45,263 bases of DNA from GCA-020344715 sp050115935 (GTDB taxonomy: Archaea > Thermoproteota > Bathyarchaeia > Bathyarchaeales > Bathyarchaeaceae). Shown in pieces: positions 1 through 8,365 of this stretch (position 1 is the first letter of the stretch; every line of letters begins with the position of its first letter). The stretch covers positions 1 to 45,263 of the forward strand of contig JASFPO010000002.1 in assembly GCA_050115935.1 (NCBI GenBank), given 5' to 3'. The position numbers and the translations under genes were made by a program. Under the pieces are notes generated by a model. The model had not been told where the DNA came from. It ran no database searches and saw nothing but the letters and a program-made list of their open reading frames with translations.

Positions 1-1
1 A

Positions 2-727
2 CTTGAAAGCGCTGAGAAAGTGCAGATAGCATTTGCCGCTTTCAGATGTACCGCTATTGCCCCGGGACTTCTTTATACGACTTTTTGGGAGTTTGACCCA
101 GAAGTGGAAGAAAGAGTTTACTATGAGGATGGTGAATTCTTGAGGGTTAAGCCTCTAGAGGGAGCGAAAGTTGTTGAATTCCATGAGCATATTGGCAAGC
201 AAGAGGTTGTGTATGTCCCCCACTCGGAGACTCGTACACTACCAAAAACGTTTCCAGAACTAAAGAAGGTAGAAGTGAGAGGATGTTTTCCACCTCGAAC
301 CATGGAATTGATCAAGATGATGGTGAAATACGGCTTTTTCCAGAAACAACCCATTAAAGTGAACAATAAAGAAGTGAACCCAGTAGACTTCATGTTTAGC
401 TTCCTTCTCCAGAACCCAGAAGCCAAGAAAAACCCCATCTGGGCCTACGGCTTAATAGTAGAGGTCGAAGGACAAAGAGATGGAAAGCCAGCGAGAATCA
501 CTCTAAAGAACAGCCATCCACCAATGGACGACTGGGGAGGAAAATCTGCATACGGCAAGAACGTTGGGATACCAGTCTCCATCGGAGTACAAATGATTGC
601 GAAGGGAAAAGTGAAAGGAAAAGGCGTGTTTCCACCAGAGGCAAGCCTAGATCCAACAGAGTTCTTCAACGAATTGTCAAAGAGACACATAACGATACAT
701 GAGAGAATTGAAAGACACATAGGTTGA
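2..727 (+). CDS. Saccharopine dehydrogenase-like protein, C-terminal part (5' truncated by window)
   Basis: The reading frame is open to the left edge, so the gene begins outside the window; the GTG at 20 is an internal valine codon rather than a convincing start. What is present is the C-terminal substrate/dimerisation half of a saccharopine dehydrogenase-family protein, with the pattern seen in the next gene as well: a GLLYTTFWEF-like strand, a central basic region, and a closing VFPPEASLDPTEFFNELSKR segment that parallels VVPPEGLSKREREDFLNEL in its neighbour. The NAD(P)-binding Rossmann part is missing here. It ends 7 bases before the next family member, so the two form a tandem paralogous pair on one transcript. 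Family members act on amino-acid or related substrates as oxidoreductases; the substrate cannot be told from sequence. Confidence 0.8.
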   Translation, partial: LESAEKVQIAFAAFRCTAIAPGLLYTTFWEFDPEVEERVYYEDGEFLRVKPLEGAKVVEFHEHIGKQEVVYVPHSETRTLPKTFPELKKVEVRGCFPPRTMELIKMMVKYGFFQKQPIKVNNKEVNPVDFMFSFLLQNPEAKKNPIWAYGLIVEVEGQRDGKPARITLKNSHPPMDDWGGKSAYGKNVGIPVSIGVQMIAKGKVKGKGVFPPEASLDPTEFFNELSKRHITIHERIERHIG

Positions 728-734
728 CAGCAAA

Positions 735-1967
735 ATGAAAGTTCTGATAATTGGATGTGGAGAGCAAGGAACCGGAGTTGCCAAATACCTAGTTGAAAAG
801 CCCGACATTGACATGGTGAGTTTGGCAGACATCGATATCAGAAAGGCTGATAGTCTGGCAGAGGATCTGAAGACGTCAAAAGTCTCCACACATCGAGTTA
901 ATGCAGCGAATGTTGAAGAAATTCTGAGGGTTGCGAAAGGAGTTGACGTGATAGTAAACGCGGTTGTCCCAAGATTCAATCTTCCGATTATGGAAGCAGC
1001 TCTTAGGTTGAAATCGAACTATGTAGACATGGCTTCTGGTCCGCCTTATGTTATCGATGAACAATTGGGGCAAACTGAGGGATGGAATGAAGCTGGTTTA
1101 ACCGCCCTCATTAACACGGGTATTTCCCCTGGAGTCACCAACGTTCTTGTCTCACGTGCAGTTGATCAACTGGATAGCGTGGAGAAAGTATACATAAGAA
1201 GTGCCACCAAAATTCTGCCTGGAACACGAGTATATGAGGGAAAAGAGCTTTTTCTGGAAACTTGGTCACCGGAAACCATGTGGCAAGATTTTATGGAGCC
1301 TCCAGTAGTATTTGAAGATGGGAAATGGAAGACAGTTCCCCTGTTCGGCGGAGAAGAGATCTATACGTTTCCCGAACCGCTAGGCCCTTGCACTGTTGTG
1401 TATCACGTGCATGAAGAAGTTTTCACGTTACCTCGGTTTATCAACGGACTCGAGAAAGTTGACATGAAGGTTGGTTGGGAACCTACAATGTTCATTGCCA
1501 AGGCGTTTATGGATCTTGGCCTATTCGGTGAAAAATCGATTGATGTCGATGGCGTCAAAGTTACGCCACAGAAGGTATTCCTTAAACTCACCAAACCTAT
1601 TCCAACAAAAGAAGAGTTGATTGAGAGAATAGAAGCAGAGAAAGTTCTTGAAATTGTAGGTTCAACCGTAGTGGAAGTTAGAGGAGAAAAGGCAGGTGTA
1701 GCAACGACCTATAGATATTCTCCAGCGGCGCCTTCCATGACAATTTCCAAAGCGTACAGAAAGTACGGGCGGAGCTTCTTGGAGCGGCCCGGTGTAGTTA
1801 GTACGTCATGTGCCATCTTCACACATATGCTTTGCTCCGGACGGATAGAAACTAGGGGAGTTGTTCCACCAGAGGGGCTATCGAAAAGGGAAAGAGAAGA
1901 TTTCCTGAATGAGTTAGCTAAAGAAGGGTTTCTTTATAAGGAAACAATAGAGAGACAACTTTCGTGA
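735..1967 (+). CDS. Saccharopine dehydrogenase family oxidoreductase
   Basis: A full-length, 410-residue member of the saccharopine dehydrogenase/homospermidine synthase-like family. The N-terminus has a dinucleotide-binding Rossmann motif (GCGEQGTGVAKYL, residues about 7-19) with an acidic residue at the end of the second strand (LADID), consistent with NAD binding. A conserved NAVVPRFNLPIMEAAL segment and an YVDMASG segment follow, then a GISPGVTNVLV loop typical of the family; the C-terminal two thirds is the substrate domain. The start ATG is 7 bases after the upstream paralogue's stop, so they are probably co-transcribed and may form a heteromer. Assigning lysine biosynthesis would be over-reading: many archaeal members have unknown substrates. 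Confidence 0.85.
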   Translation: MKVLIIGCGEQGTGVAKYLVEKPDIDMVSLADIDIRKADSLAEDLKTSKVSTHRVNAANVEEILRVAKGVDVIVNAVVPRFNLPIMEAALRLKSNYVDMASGPPYVIDEQLGQTEGWNEAGLTALINTGISPGVTNVLVSRAVDQLDSVEKVYIRSATKILPGTRVYEGKELFLETWSPETMWQDFMEPPVVFEDGKWKTVPLFGGEEIYTFPEPLGPCTVVYHVHEEVFTLPRFINGLEKVDMKVGWEPTMFIAKAFMDLGLFGEKSIDVDGVKVTPQKVFLKLTKPIPTKEELIERIEAEKVLEIVGSTVVEVRGEKAGVATTYRYSPAAPSMTISKAYRKYGRSFLERPGVVSTSCAIFTHMLCSGRIETRGVVPPEGLSKREREDFLNELAKEGFLYKETIERQLS

Positions 1968-2137
1968 CAACAAAATATGCTTGCCAGAGCTACAAGTAGA
2001 ACATGCGGGCGAAAATTCTTCCCAAATTAATCTCTCTCTGGGAAGCGCGTGCACAGGAGTCAGATAAGTTTTTAGACATGTATGTGTGCCTTAGAGACAT
2101 TATATCATGAAAAACAACCAAACTAGGATTTGAGAAT

Positions 2138-2707
2138 ATGATCTACGAAAAGATAACAAGGCGGAGAACCATTAGAAAGTATACTCAGAAGAGTGTGCCA
2201 AGAGAAGTATTGCTAAAATGCATAGATGCCGCGAGGCTTTCACCCTCTGGAGCTAATCGTCAACCATTGAAGTACGTCGCCGTTAACGATCAGAAGCTAA
2301 TAAAAGAAGCATTCAGCACGTTGAGATGGGCTGGATATCTGCCAGGCTATCAACCAAGCGAAGAAGAGATGCCGAGAGCATATGTTGTTATACTCCTGGA
2401 CAAAAACATCCGCAATGACCCGGGTCAAGATGCAGGTATAGCGGCAATGAGCATTTCCATGGTTGGCTACGACGAGGGTCTAGGAACGTGTATTCTTGGC
2501 GCCGTTGACAGAGAAAAACTGAGGATGATTCTGAATATTCCGGACAGCTTGGACATAGTTCTGGTGGTTGCACTTGGATATCCAGCGGAAGACCCTGTGG
2601 TGGATAAGGTGAAGAACGGAGACATAAAATACTGGCTTGACGAAAACGGAGTATTACACGTGCCCAAAAGGGACCTTGAAGACATCGTTCAATGGAATGC
2701 ATACTAG
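2138..2707 (+). CDS. Nitroreductase family FMN oxidoreductase
   Basis: The 189-residue protein has the classic nitroreductase N-terminus: an RRTIRKYT motif at residues 8-15 and an ARLSPSGANRQP motif near 32-43, both of which contact the FMN phosphate and ring. The later GLGTCILGA segment (about residue 114) and the LDIVLVVALGYPAEDP segment (about 140-155) complete the fold. Members are cytosolic homodimers that transfer electrons from NAD(P)H to quinones, nitro compounds or, in some archaea, specialised cofactors. It is preceded by a 170-base spacer and stands alone, so it is probably transcribed from its own promoter. The physiological acceptor is unknown. Confidence 0.88.
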   Translation: MIYEKITRRRTIRKYTQKSVPREVLLKCIDAARLSPSGANRQPLKYVAVNDQKLIKEAFSTLRWAGYLPGYQPSEEEMPRAYVVILLDKNIRNDPGQDAGIAAMSISMVGYDEGLGTCILGAVDREKLRMILNIPDSLDIVLVVALGYPAEDPVVDKVKNGDIKYWLDENGVLHVPKRDLEDIVQWNAY

Positions 2708-2754
2708 CTTACGGATTTCCGCTTGACCAGCAGGATACACCGTAGGATAAATAT

Positions 2755-3072
2755 TCAATAGTGTGAAATGCGCTTCTGTGCTGAGACTACTTGTTCTTTG
2801 ACTGGAAGAAGGGCCCGGTACAGCATGGCGTTCGCCACCATGAGCCCAGCCCCTGAAAGGAATGGGAGGGAAAGACTGAGAGTTTCGAACACGTATCCAG
2901 CTACAGTCGGCGCGACCGAACGAAGAGTCATCCGTGAGAAGTTGCTTATTCCGATAGCTGTAGCCGTCTCCCTAGGGTCTACTAAGACGGTGGCAAAAGA
3001 TTGCCGGATGGTAACGTGTTGGCTTATGCCAAGGGCTTTAGTCGTCACAAGCACGATAAAATGTTTCTTTTC
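2755..3072 (-). pseudogene. C-terminal remnant of an MFS transporter
   Basis: About 100 codons survive, reading FIVLVTTKALGISQH, then IRQSFATVLVDPRETATAIG, SNFSRMTLRSVAPTVAGYV and a final helix around LPFLSGAGLMVANAMLYRAL. This is the pattern of the last two or three helices of a major facilitator superfamily transporter (loop R-x3-A-x2-VD-x4-TA followed by a P-T-x-AG helix). Nothing upstream encodes the other ten helices: the frame is closed by the stop codon of the MoxR-vWA gene at 3073-3075 and opens only a few codons after it. A GTG at 3052-3054 could start a short protein, but a two-helix MFS fragment is not expected to function. I read it as a truncated relic, possibly left when the MoxR-vWA gene was inserted or rearranged next to it. 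Confidence 0.7.
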
Positions 3073-4923
3073 TTACTTATTCATAATGTCAATCATAGCT
3101 CGGGGCAATTGGTAAAAATCGTCGACATAGGAGTATCGTCCTCTACCGGCCTTTGCGATGTTCATGCAAATCTCAGGGTCTCCTCCACCCACTCCAAGTG
3201 GAACCTGTATCACATGAAGCTTCTGATATTTCTCTGCAATCTTAGCTGGGTCTTTGCCTTTAGTGACCCAACCATCTGTTATGAGGATGCCCGCCCTTTC
3301 ATGGTCATGGACCTTTTCCAACTCTTCTAGGCCTTTCTGCAAGGCCTCTTCTATATTTGTCAATCCTCCCGTTTGGAGGTCCAGCATCTCGTCAATCAAT
3401 CTATTGATGTCTGGATTATCCCTTATTGGCTTCAGCAAGTGCGCATGGTCTTTAAAGGTGATGATAGAGTAGTGATCATCAAGAAAATTGTGTGCGAAAA
3501 CGGCAACTGCTAAAGCTGCAATAACTATTTTCTCCATCTGCATGGAGTTGCTAGTATCCAGAATCAGTGAAAACGCCCTTTTCTTTCGCCGCCTTTCGAT
3601 GCATACTATATCACGATTATCGAAGACTTTCTTGCCAAGATTGTTCTCAAGCGTCTGTTCTAGGTCAAATTCCTCCAAGTTTGGTTTAAACGGCACTTCG
3701 ACGCATTCTGTAGATGGCATCCCTCTTCCAGCAATTTGGGATGCAAATCGCTTGATGACTCTATTCAGAGCTTTTCTCGCGATCTGTTTGCGTTGAGGAT
3801 CTAAGCTTGCTTGAACCAAGAACAGGAGTTGAATTGATGGCCATTTTGGTTCAGTGTGTTCAGTTACTTTCAGCATCGTTTCAAACAGGTTATCTTGCAG
3901 GAGTATTTCAGCGATTGGCTGGGAATTCTGCTGAAGAAGATGAATGGCTTCTGTAAGATTTCCCTTGTTGAATGCTACTCCAATCTTTTCAGATGGTTTT
4001 GATGTAGAACTTCTTTTCTTAATGTTTTCAGTGTTCAAGGGTGTATTTGCCGCTTGTTTACCCTTGTGTTTAGCATGTTCACTGAGAACTGAGGTTACAA
4101 TATTTTTGATGACGCTTTCCATCTTCTGAGTTGTCTGATCTTGAAGTTCTATTTTTGTTGCTAATGCCATAATTGCTACTCTGGTCCAGACATCTACCTT
4201 CAGTTTTAGACCTTTTGTTAAAGGCTGAATCAATTCCGTTATGTCGATTGCACCTCGGATTGAGGCTCCATGTCTTATGTTAGGGTCTTTTCTAGTGCGC
4301 CTCGCAATTTTCACCGCAATGGTTATGAGTTCACTGTTTTTGCATCCTGTCTCTTTCTCAACTATTTTCTGTTCCTCGGCCTCTGTTTGGTAGTTGAGAC
4401 GAATCCACACAAAACGATCTTGAATGGCTTCGCTGATTCTGCTGGTGCCCACAAATTCTTCTGGATTCTGAGTTGATATAATGAGGAAGCCTGGTTTAGC
4501 TTTGATTGTACCAATTTTTGGGATGACTATTTGTCTCTCGTCCATTGCTGGCAGCAACACGTTTTGAGTGCCTTCGGGCATTCTGTTGAGTTCGTTGATG
4601 AAGAGGAAGGAGCCTTCAGTCATGGCTTTGGTCAATGGACCGGGCATGAAAGTTTCCCATGAATATCCTTTTGCTATGACTAGTGCTGGGTTAAACCATC
4701 CTGTAAGTTTGTGTTCCGTATACCGTTCATCTCCGTCAACTCTGTGAAAACTTCGGTTGAAGTGGTTTGCAAGCGCAACGGCAATTACTGTTTTGCCCAC
4801 TCCAACTGTTCCCTCAAAAAGTATGTGTTTGCTGGTGGAGATGGCGGCAAGGGCCTTTTCCAATTCTTCTTCTCGTCCGATTATTTTGTATCGTTTTTGG
4901 ATTGTCTTGATAAGTTGCTGCAT
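3073..4923 (-). CDS. MoxR-family AAA+ ATPase fused to a vWA domain
   Basis: A 616-residue protein. Residues about 1-260 are a MoxR/magnesium-chelatase-like AAA+ module: Walker A GTVGVGKT (about 38-45), Walker B FLFINELNR with the E/N pair (about 105-113), and a sensor-1 region IISTQNPEEF (about 148-157). A less conserved helical middle follows. The C-terminal third is a von Willebrand A domain with a MIDAS motif DTSNSM (D-x-S-x-S type) and a downstream ITDGW strand. In most organisms the ATPase and the vWA partner are separate adjacent genes; here they are one chain, like BchI and BchD combined. MoxR-vWA pairs act as metal-insertion or complex-maturation chaperones. No obvious client lies beside it. 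Confidence 0.85.
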   Translation of the reverse strand: MQQLIKTIQKRYKIIGREEELEKALAAISTSKHILFEGTVGVGKTVIAVALANHFNRSFHRVDGDERYTEHKLTGWFNPALVIAKGYSWETFMPGPLTKAMTEGSFLFINELNRMPEGTQNVLLPAMDERQIVIPKIGTIKAKPGFLIISTQNPEEFVGTSRISEAIQDRFVWIRLNYQTEAEEQKIVEKETGCKNSELITIAVKIARRTRKDPNIRHGASIRGAIDITELIQPLTKGLKLKVDVWTRVAIMALATKIELQDQTTQKMESVIKNIVTSVLSEHAKHKGKQAANTPLNTENIKKRSSTSKPSEKIGVAFNKGNLTEAIHLLQQNSQPIAEILLQDNLFETMLKVTEHTEPKWPSIQLLFLVQASLDPQRKQIARKALNRVIKRFASQIAGRGMPSTECVEVPFKPNLEEFDLEQTLENNLGKKVFDNRDIVCIERRRKKRAFSLILDTSNSMQMEKIVIAALAVAVFAHNFLDDHYSIITFKDHAHLLKPIRDNPDINRLIDEMLDLQTGGLTNIEEALQKGLEELEKVHDHERAGILITDGWVTKGKDPAKIAEKYQKLHVIQVPLGVGGGDPEICMNIAKAGRGRYSYVDDFYQLPRAMIDIMNK

Positions 4924-5188
4924 CGCTGTACGCTCTTAGGTAAGTTTATGAAGATATGTTCATGCTTAAGACCTTTTTGTCCATGCAAACAGCTCCCAGT
5001 GTGAATGTTGCCTTGCCTCGCGTTGGCACATCGCACTGAACTCCTTCATGAGAGCGTCTGAGAGGTGTTAGTTAACAGCTGACAGGGTACATCCTCTAAT
5101 TAGGTCTGGAACTATGATCAGAGCGACAGTAGTGGAGAAAACAGCAGCGGCGGCTAAACCGGTATACAACTCTTGCCTTTAGGAGTGC

Positions 5189-6694
5189 TCATGAGCTAGG
5201 CAGTTCCTTTTCCGCTCTCTTTATTATCTCTGCAATCTCTCTTTGAACATCTTTATCTAATGGTGTTGGCCAGTGTTCCTTCAGTATTTCTTCCGCCTTC
5301 TCCCTAGCTCTCTTGACAAGGCTTTTTCCACCTGCCTTTCTCCAAGCATCGTAGCTACTTCTGTCTGTTAATTCAGGGAAGAAGTGCTCCTTTTTGAAAT
5401 GCTGTAAGGTGTGCATGTCAGCCAAGTAGTGCCCGTCGTACCCTACCTTGTGAATCACGTCGAGAGCCAGCGTCTCATCGTTCACGTCTATTCCCTGAGC
5501 CAGTTTTAGCATGGCTCTGCAAAGTTCATCATCGATTACAAGCTCTTCGAAAGAAGCTGCCAGACCTCCATTTAGACTCCCAGCCCCATAAACAATATCT
5601 GCCCCCGCTAGAACGGGCAAAACAGTGCTTATCGCTTTTTCATAGCTTGCTTGAGCCCCAGGCATTTTGGCGGAAGTGAGAAAGCCATTGACGGTTACAG
5701 GAAGTCCGTAATGTCGAGCTATTTCAACCGCTGCTGTGCAAAGAAGGCTTTCCTCTGGACCTTCTCCCCAGATACCATATTTCATGTCCAAGCTGCCCAT
5801 AAGATAATCTACTCTCATTCCTGTGCCTGGGTGTGCGAGTTGAATAGTGGAGAGACCACCTAAGATCTCAGCATTTGTTACGACAAGAGAACCAGCGAGT
5901 GTCACTGGCGCAGTGGCTCCTCCGAGAGGCATACTACCTACCCAGCATGGAAACCCAAGTTTCGCGAGCTCTAAGGCAATTTCAACGTATCGTCCCTCAA
6001 ATTTAAGTGGTGACTCGGTGCAAAACCCCCCATCGCCTAAAGGTCTTACCCTCAATTTCTTTTCACTTCCAGCAACTGCGGTAGCTATCTCAAGCTGGTA
6101 GTCAGTCAGTTGAGGTGCTAGTTCAGGCGGATAAACTGACCAACCACACGGCTTTTCTGTATTGTTTAACGCAATAGCGAAGTCGTGCAAGCAGCGTGTA
6201 TTGTTTGGCTTATCCAAGCATGTGGTGAGATGGCTACCTGAGGCGAAGGACTCTAAGGCATCTGCAACTCGGGTCAGCTTTTCGAGATCTTCTGTGGTTG
6301 AAGGTCTCCAGTCTCCAGTTTGAAGGTCAACAGTACTCGTTGTCTCGGTATCTGTAGTGAAGTAGATGTGTTTTCCATCCAGTTCATAGTCATATTTTGG
6401 GTTTCTTCCGCAGTTTACAACTGTTTTAGGCGTCTTCTTCAACGCTTCTTCAACGAGATAAGATGGAAACAGAACCACACCTTTGTCGAAATCAACTGTA
6501 CATCCATTTTCTTTCAGCATCTTTAGAACTCTTTCACTGTGGAAAATTCTTATGCCAGTTTTTTCGAGGACTTCAAGTGAAGCCAAATGAATTGACTCAA
6601 GTCCGTCTTCATTCAAAACCCGAAACAATGGCATCATGGCACGTTTTTCGAAACCAATCATATTCATCATCTTCAAAGAGTAGACTTCACACAT
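5189..6694 (-). CDS. Trimethylamine/glycine-betaine methyltransferase (MttB) superfamily protein, non-pyrrolysine
   Basis: A 501-residue member of the MttB superfamily of corrinoid-dependent methyltransferases. Landmarks are the N-terminal LEVLEKTGIRIFHSERVL segment, FTTDTETTSTVDLQTGDWR, the barrel strands around GGATAPVTLAGSLVVTNAEIL, and GFLTSAKMPGAQASYEK, which is where pyrrolysine-containing TMA methyltransferases have their in-frame TAG. Here that stretch is read through in sense codons, so the protein belongs to the non-Pyl branch whose known members demethylate betaine-type substrates. No corrinoid protein (MttC type) or reactivase is visible nearby. It starts 3 bases after nadM ends, so ogt, nadM and this gene are probably one transcript. 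Several ATGs exist near the 5' end and the true start may be a few codons later. Confidence 0.85.
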   Translation of the reverse strand: MCEVYSLKMMNMIGFEKRAMMPLFRVLNEDGLESIHLASLEVLEKTGIRIFHSERVLKMLKENGCTVDFDKGVVLFPSYLVEEALKKTPKTVVNCGRNPKYDYELDGKHIYFTTDTETTSTVDLQTGDWRPSTTEDLEKLTRVADALESFASGSHLTTCLDKPNNTRCLHDFAIALNNTEKPCGWSVYPPELAPQLTDYQLEIATAVAGSEKKLRVRPLGDGGFCTESPLKFEGRYVEIALELAKLGFPCWVGSMPLGGATAPVTLAGSLVVTNAEILGGLSTIQLAHPGTGMRVDYLMGSLDMKYGIWGEGPEESLLCTAAVEIARHYGLPVTVNGFLTSAKMPGAQASYEKAISTVLPVLAGADIVYGAGSLNGGLAASFEELVIDDELCRAMLKLAQGIDVNDETLALDVIHKVGYDGHYLADMHTLQHFKKEHFFPELTDRSSYDAWRKAGGKSLVKRAREKAEEILKEHWPTPLDKDVQREIAEIIKRAEKELPSS

Positions 6695-6697
6695 GTG

Positions 6698-7222
6698 TTA
6701 AATTTTATCTGTTTTGGCTAAATCTCGAATTCTCTCTATACCCTTGATTTCATTGATAAACTGTGACACGCTCTCCGGAACCAGCTCTTCCCAGCTTCTA
6801 TTGCTCAGTATGCGTTCTCGTATCTCTGCTGCAGAATAGATCTTTCGCTTGTGAAAGGGTACAGATCGCACTTTGAAACCTGCTTCAATGAACAATCTAC
6901 GTGTAAGAGGCTCATTGGTGTATACTAAGTCAAATTTCGGCGTGTAGCCGATGACTACTGCAACCCACATCATATGTATGTGCACGTCTGGGACGGGTAT
7001 GATCCAGCAACGCATCATGGAAACATCTTTGCTTTCCAAAGCTTTGCGTATCATTGTTAGACGTTCGCCGGATGTAAATGGATCATCTGCTCGGTGGCTA
7101 TACTGTGCACTACCGATTACAATTACCAGCTCGTCAACTTGTTTCAGAATGTCGCTTATGGCTTTCACATGTCCCTTATGAAGGGGTTGAAACCTACCAA
7201 CGAACAAACCGCGTTTCACCAT
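6698..7222 (-). CDS. nadM: Nicotinamide-nucleotide adenylyltransferase, archaeal type
   Basis: The 174-residue protein begins with the nucleotidyltransferase signature GRFQPLHKGH (residues 9-18, the HxGH variant) and has the ISxxR-like counterpart YSAAEIRERIL near residue 130. Length and sequence match archaeal NadM, which makes NAD from NMN and ATP in the cytosol. The segments VIVIGSAQYSHRADDPFTSGER and VYTNEPLTRRLFIEAG are typical of the family. It follows ogt by 35 bases and precedes the MttB-family gene by 3 bases. Together with nadC at 11.5 kb, the window carries two steps of NAD synthesis. Confidence 0.93.
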   Translation of the reverse strand: MVKRGLFVGRFQPLHKGHVKAISDILKQVDELVIVIGSAQYSHRADDPFTSGERLTMIRKALESKDVSMMRCWIIPVPDVHIHMMWVAVVIGYTPKFDLVYTNEPLTRRLFIEAGFKVRSVPFHKRKIYSAAEIRERILSNRSWEELVPESVSQFINEIKGIERIRDLAKTDKI

Positions 7223-7257
7223 GACAAGCTTTCTCCATTTAGGAACTAAAGCCTTCT

Positions 7258-7878
7258 TCAGCCTTTTCCGAGGAAGTTAATTGGGAAAAGAGATAAGCTT
7301 TTGCCATCCACTCTGATCTGCATGCTCTCTGAATGACCTTTATTTTCTCTCTGAAGCATCACCCATTTCATCCCTACGCCTCCTCCGAAACCTCCCAGAG
7401 TGAAATCCGATCGAACAACACGATGGCACGGAACAAGAGGTGGAAAGGGATTTGTAGCCATCACTCTTCCCACAGCCCTGGGGCTACCGCCTATAGCTTT
7501 TGCCACTGCGCCGTACGTAGTTACGTAGCCGACAGGAACCAACGAGACGCATTTGAGCACCTTTTGAGCATAATCGGACAAATGTTTCATCTCTAACTTG
7601 AACTTGGAAGAGGTGCCGTCTCCATCAAAAATTGACTGCATAGCTGACATTACTTTCTTGGAAAATTGGGTATGGTCCTCTGCCATTTGAAAGGACGCGT
7701 TGTAGGGTACGTCATGTAATATGTACTTTAAGGCGTCTTTCTCATTTCGAGCAGAACTTGTGGCGAGTATTGATTCGTTTTCTATGGCGGCTGCAAACCA
7801 CATCTCATCTGTTTCTTCACAGTATATATGGATCACGCGAATTCCTCGTTTAGCTCTAAATCCATAATATTGGTTCAT
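7258..7878 (-). CDS. ogt: Methylated-DNA--protein-cysteine methyltransferase
   Basis: The C-terminal half holds the active-site motif PCHRVV, with the helix-turn-helix arginine-finger region VTTYGAVAKAIGGSPRAVGRVMATNPFP just before it and the closing GGFGGGVGMKWVMLQRE segment after it. The protein transfers O6-alkyl groups from guanine to the PCHR cysteine, a suicide repair reaction. The N-terminal ~100 residues form the poorly conserved RNase H-like domain usual for the family; total length 206 is normal. It is the first gene of the leftward ogt-nadM-mttB-like set. Confidence 0.93.
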   Translation of the reverse strand: MNQYYGFRAKRGIRVIHIYCEETDEMWFAAAIENESILATSSARNEKDALKYILHDVPYNASFQMAEDHTQFSKKVMSAMQSIFDGDGTSSKFKLEMKHLSDYAQKVLKCVSLVPVGYVTTYGAVAKAIGGSPRAVGRVMATNPFPPLVPCHRVVRSDFTLGGFGGGVGMKWVMLQRENKGHSESMQIRVDGKSLSLFPINFLGKG

Positions 7879-7988
7879 CTTCTTATTCTTTCGCTATCTG
7901 GTGAGCCAAGGCATTTCAATGGAAGAACATGGTGCGAATAAGCCCAGAAATTTACATTCATAAAATGCGGCGGAGAACACAGAGCGAA

Positions 7989-8138
7989 TCATTTTCTTTT
8001 CATTTTCAGCAATAAGAATCTTGCAAGGCAAACCAGAATCACTGAAAGCCCCCACCAGAAGGCGACATCAATTAAGATGCCATCAAAGTGAAGGTTGCCT
8101 CTTCTTTGTGTGCGCACGAAGTTGTGGAATGTCGTCAT
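7989..8138 (-). CDS. Small single-pass membrane protein coupled to the RAM-domain gene
   Basis: A 49-codon frame starts with ATG at 8138-8136, overlapping the TGA stop of the RAM-domain gene in an ATGA arrangement, and ends with TGA at 7991-7989. The product has a short basic N-terminus (residues 9-13, RTQRR), then a single hydrophobic helix from about ILIDVAFWWGLSVILVCLAR (residues 21-40), then a basic tail KMKRK. The stop-start overlap and the clear positive-inside charge pattern support a real gene. I do not recognise the family; the DVAFWW-type helix resembles the last helix of small archaeal/bacterial integral membrane proteins of unknown function. Confidence 0.55.
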   Translation of the reverse strand: MTTFHNFVRTQRRGNLHFDGILIDVAFWWGLSVILVCLARFLLLKMKRK

Positions 8139-8365
8139 TTGGTGATTATCATTGTCAGAGTGTCACGGACTTTGTTTATCTTTCGCACTTTCCAAGTGGT
8201 TGCCTCTTTAAGTTCATCCATGCTATCTGCTTCGATTCTGGCTACTATGTCATAGGTTCCATAGACACAGTGAGCTTCTTTCACCGTATCTAGTTTCTTC
8301 AAATCTTCTAGAACTTCGTCTTCCGAGCCCACTTCTGTACTGACCAGAACATAAGCTTCAGGCAT
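8135..8365 (-). CDS. Stand-alone Lrp/AsnC ligand-binding (RAM) domain protein
   Basis: This 76-residue protein is just the RAM domain of Lrp/AsnC regulators, without the DNA-binding helix-turn-helix. The segments AYVLVSTEVGSEDEVLEDLKKLDTVKEAH and YGTYDIVARIEADSMDELKEA are characteristic: a beta-alpha-beta-beta-alpha-beta fold that binds amino acids at a dimer interface. Such stand-alone proteins oligomerise and modulate full-length Lrp proteins or enzymes. The GGAGGG-like sequence 5' of the ATG (around 8376-8381 on the minus strand) supports the start. It overlaps the following small membrane protein gene by 4 bases. Confidence 0.85.
   Translation of the reverse strand: MPEAYVLVSTEVGSEDEVLEDLKKLDTVKEAHCVYGTYDIVARIEADSMDELKEATTWKVRKINKVRDTLTMIITK

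Noticed and set aside
5060..5180. Minus-strand stretch with one hydrophobic helix (LAAAAVFSTTVALIIVPDL)
   Set aside because: Bounded by stops, no start or ribosome site, about 36 codons. Perhaps a membrane-protein relic, but not supportable.
5189..6694. Possible pyrrolysine codon in the MttB-family gene
   Set aside because: The frame is open with sense codons through the position where Pyl occurs.
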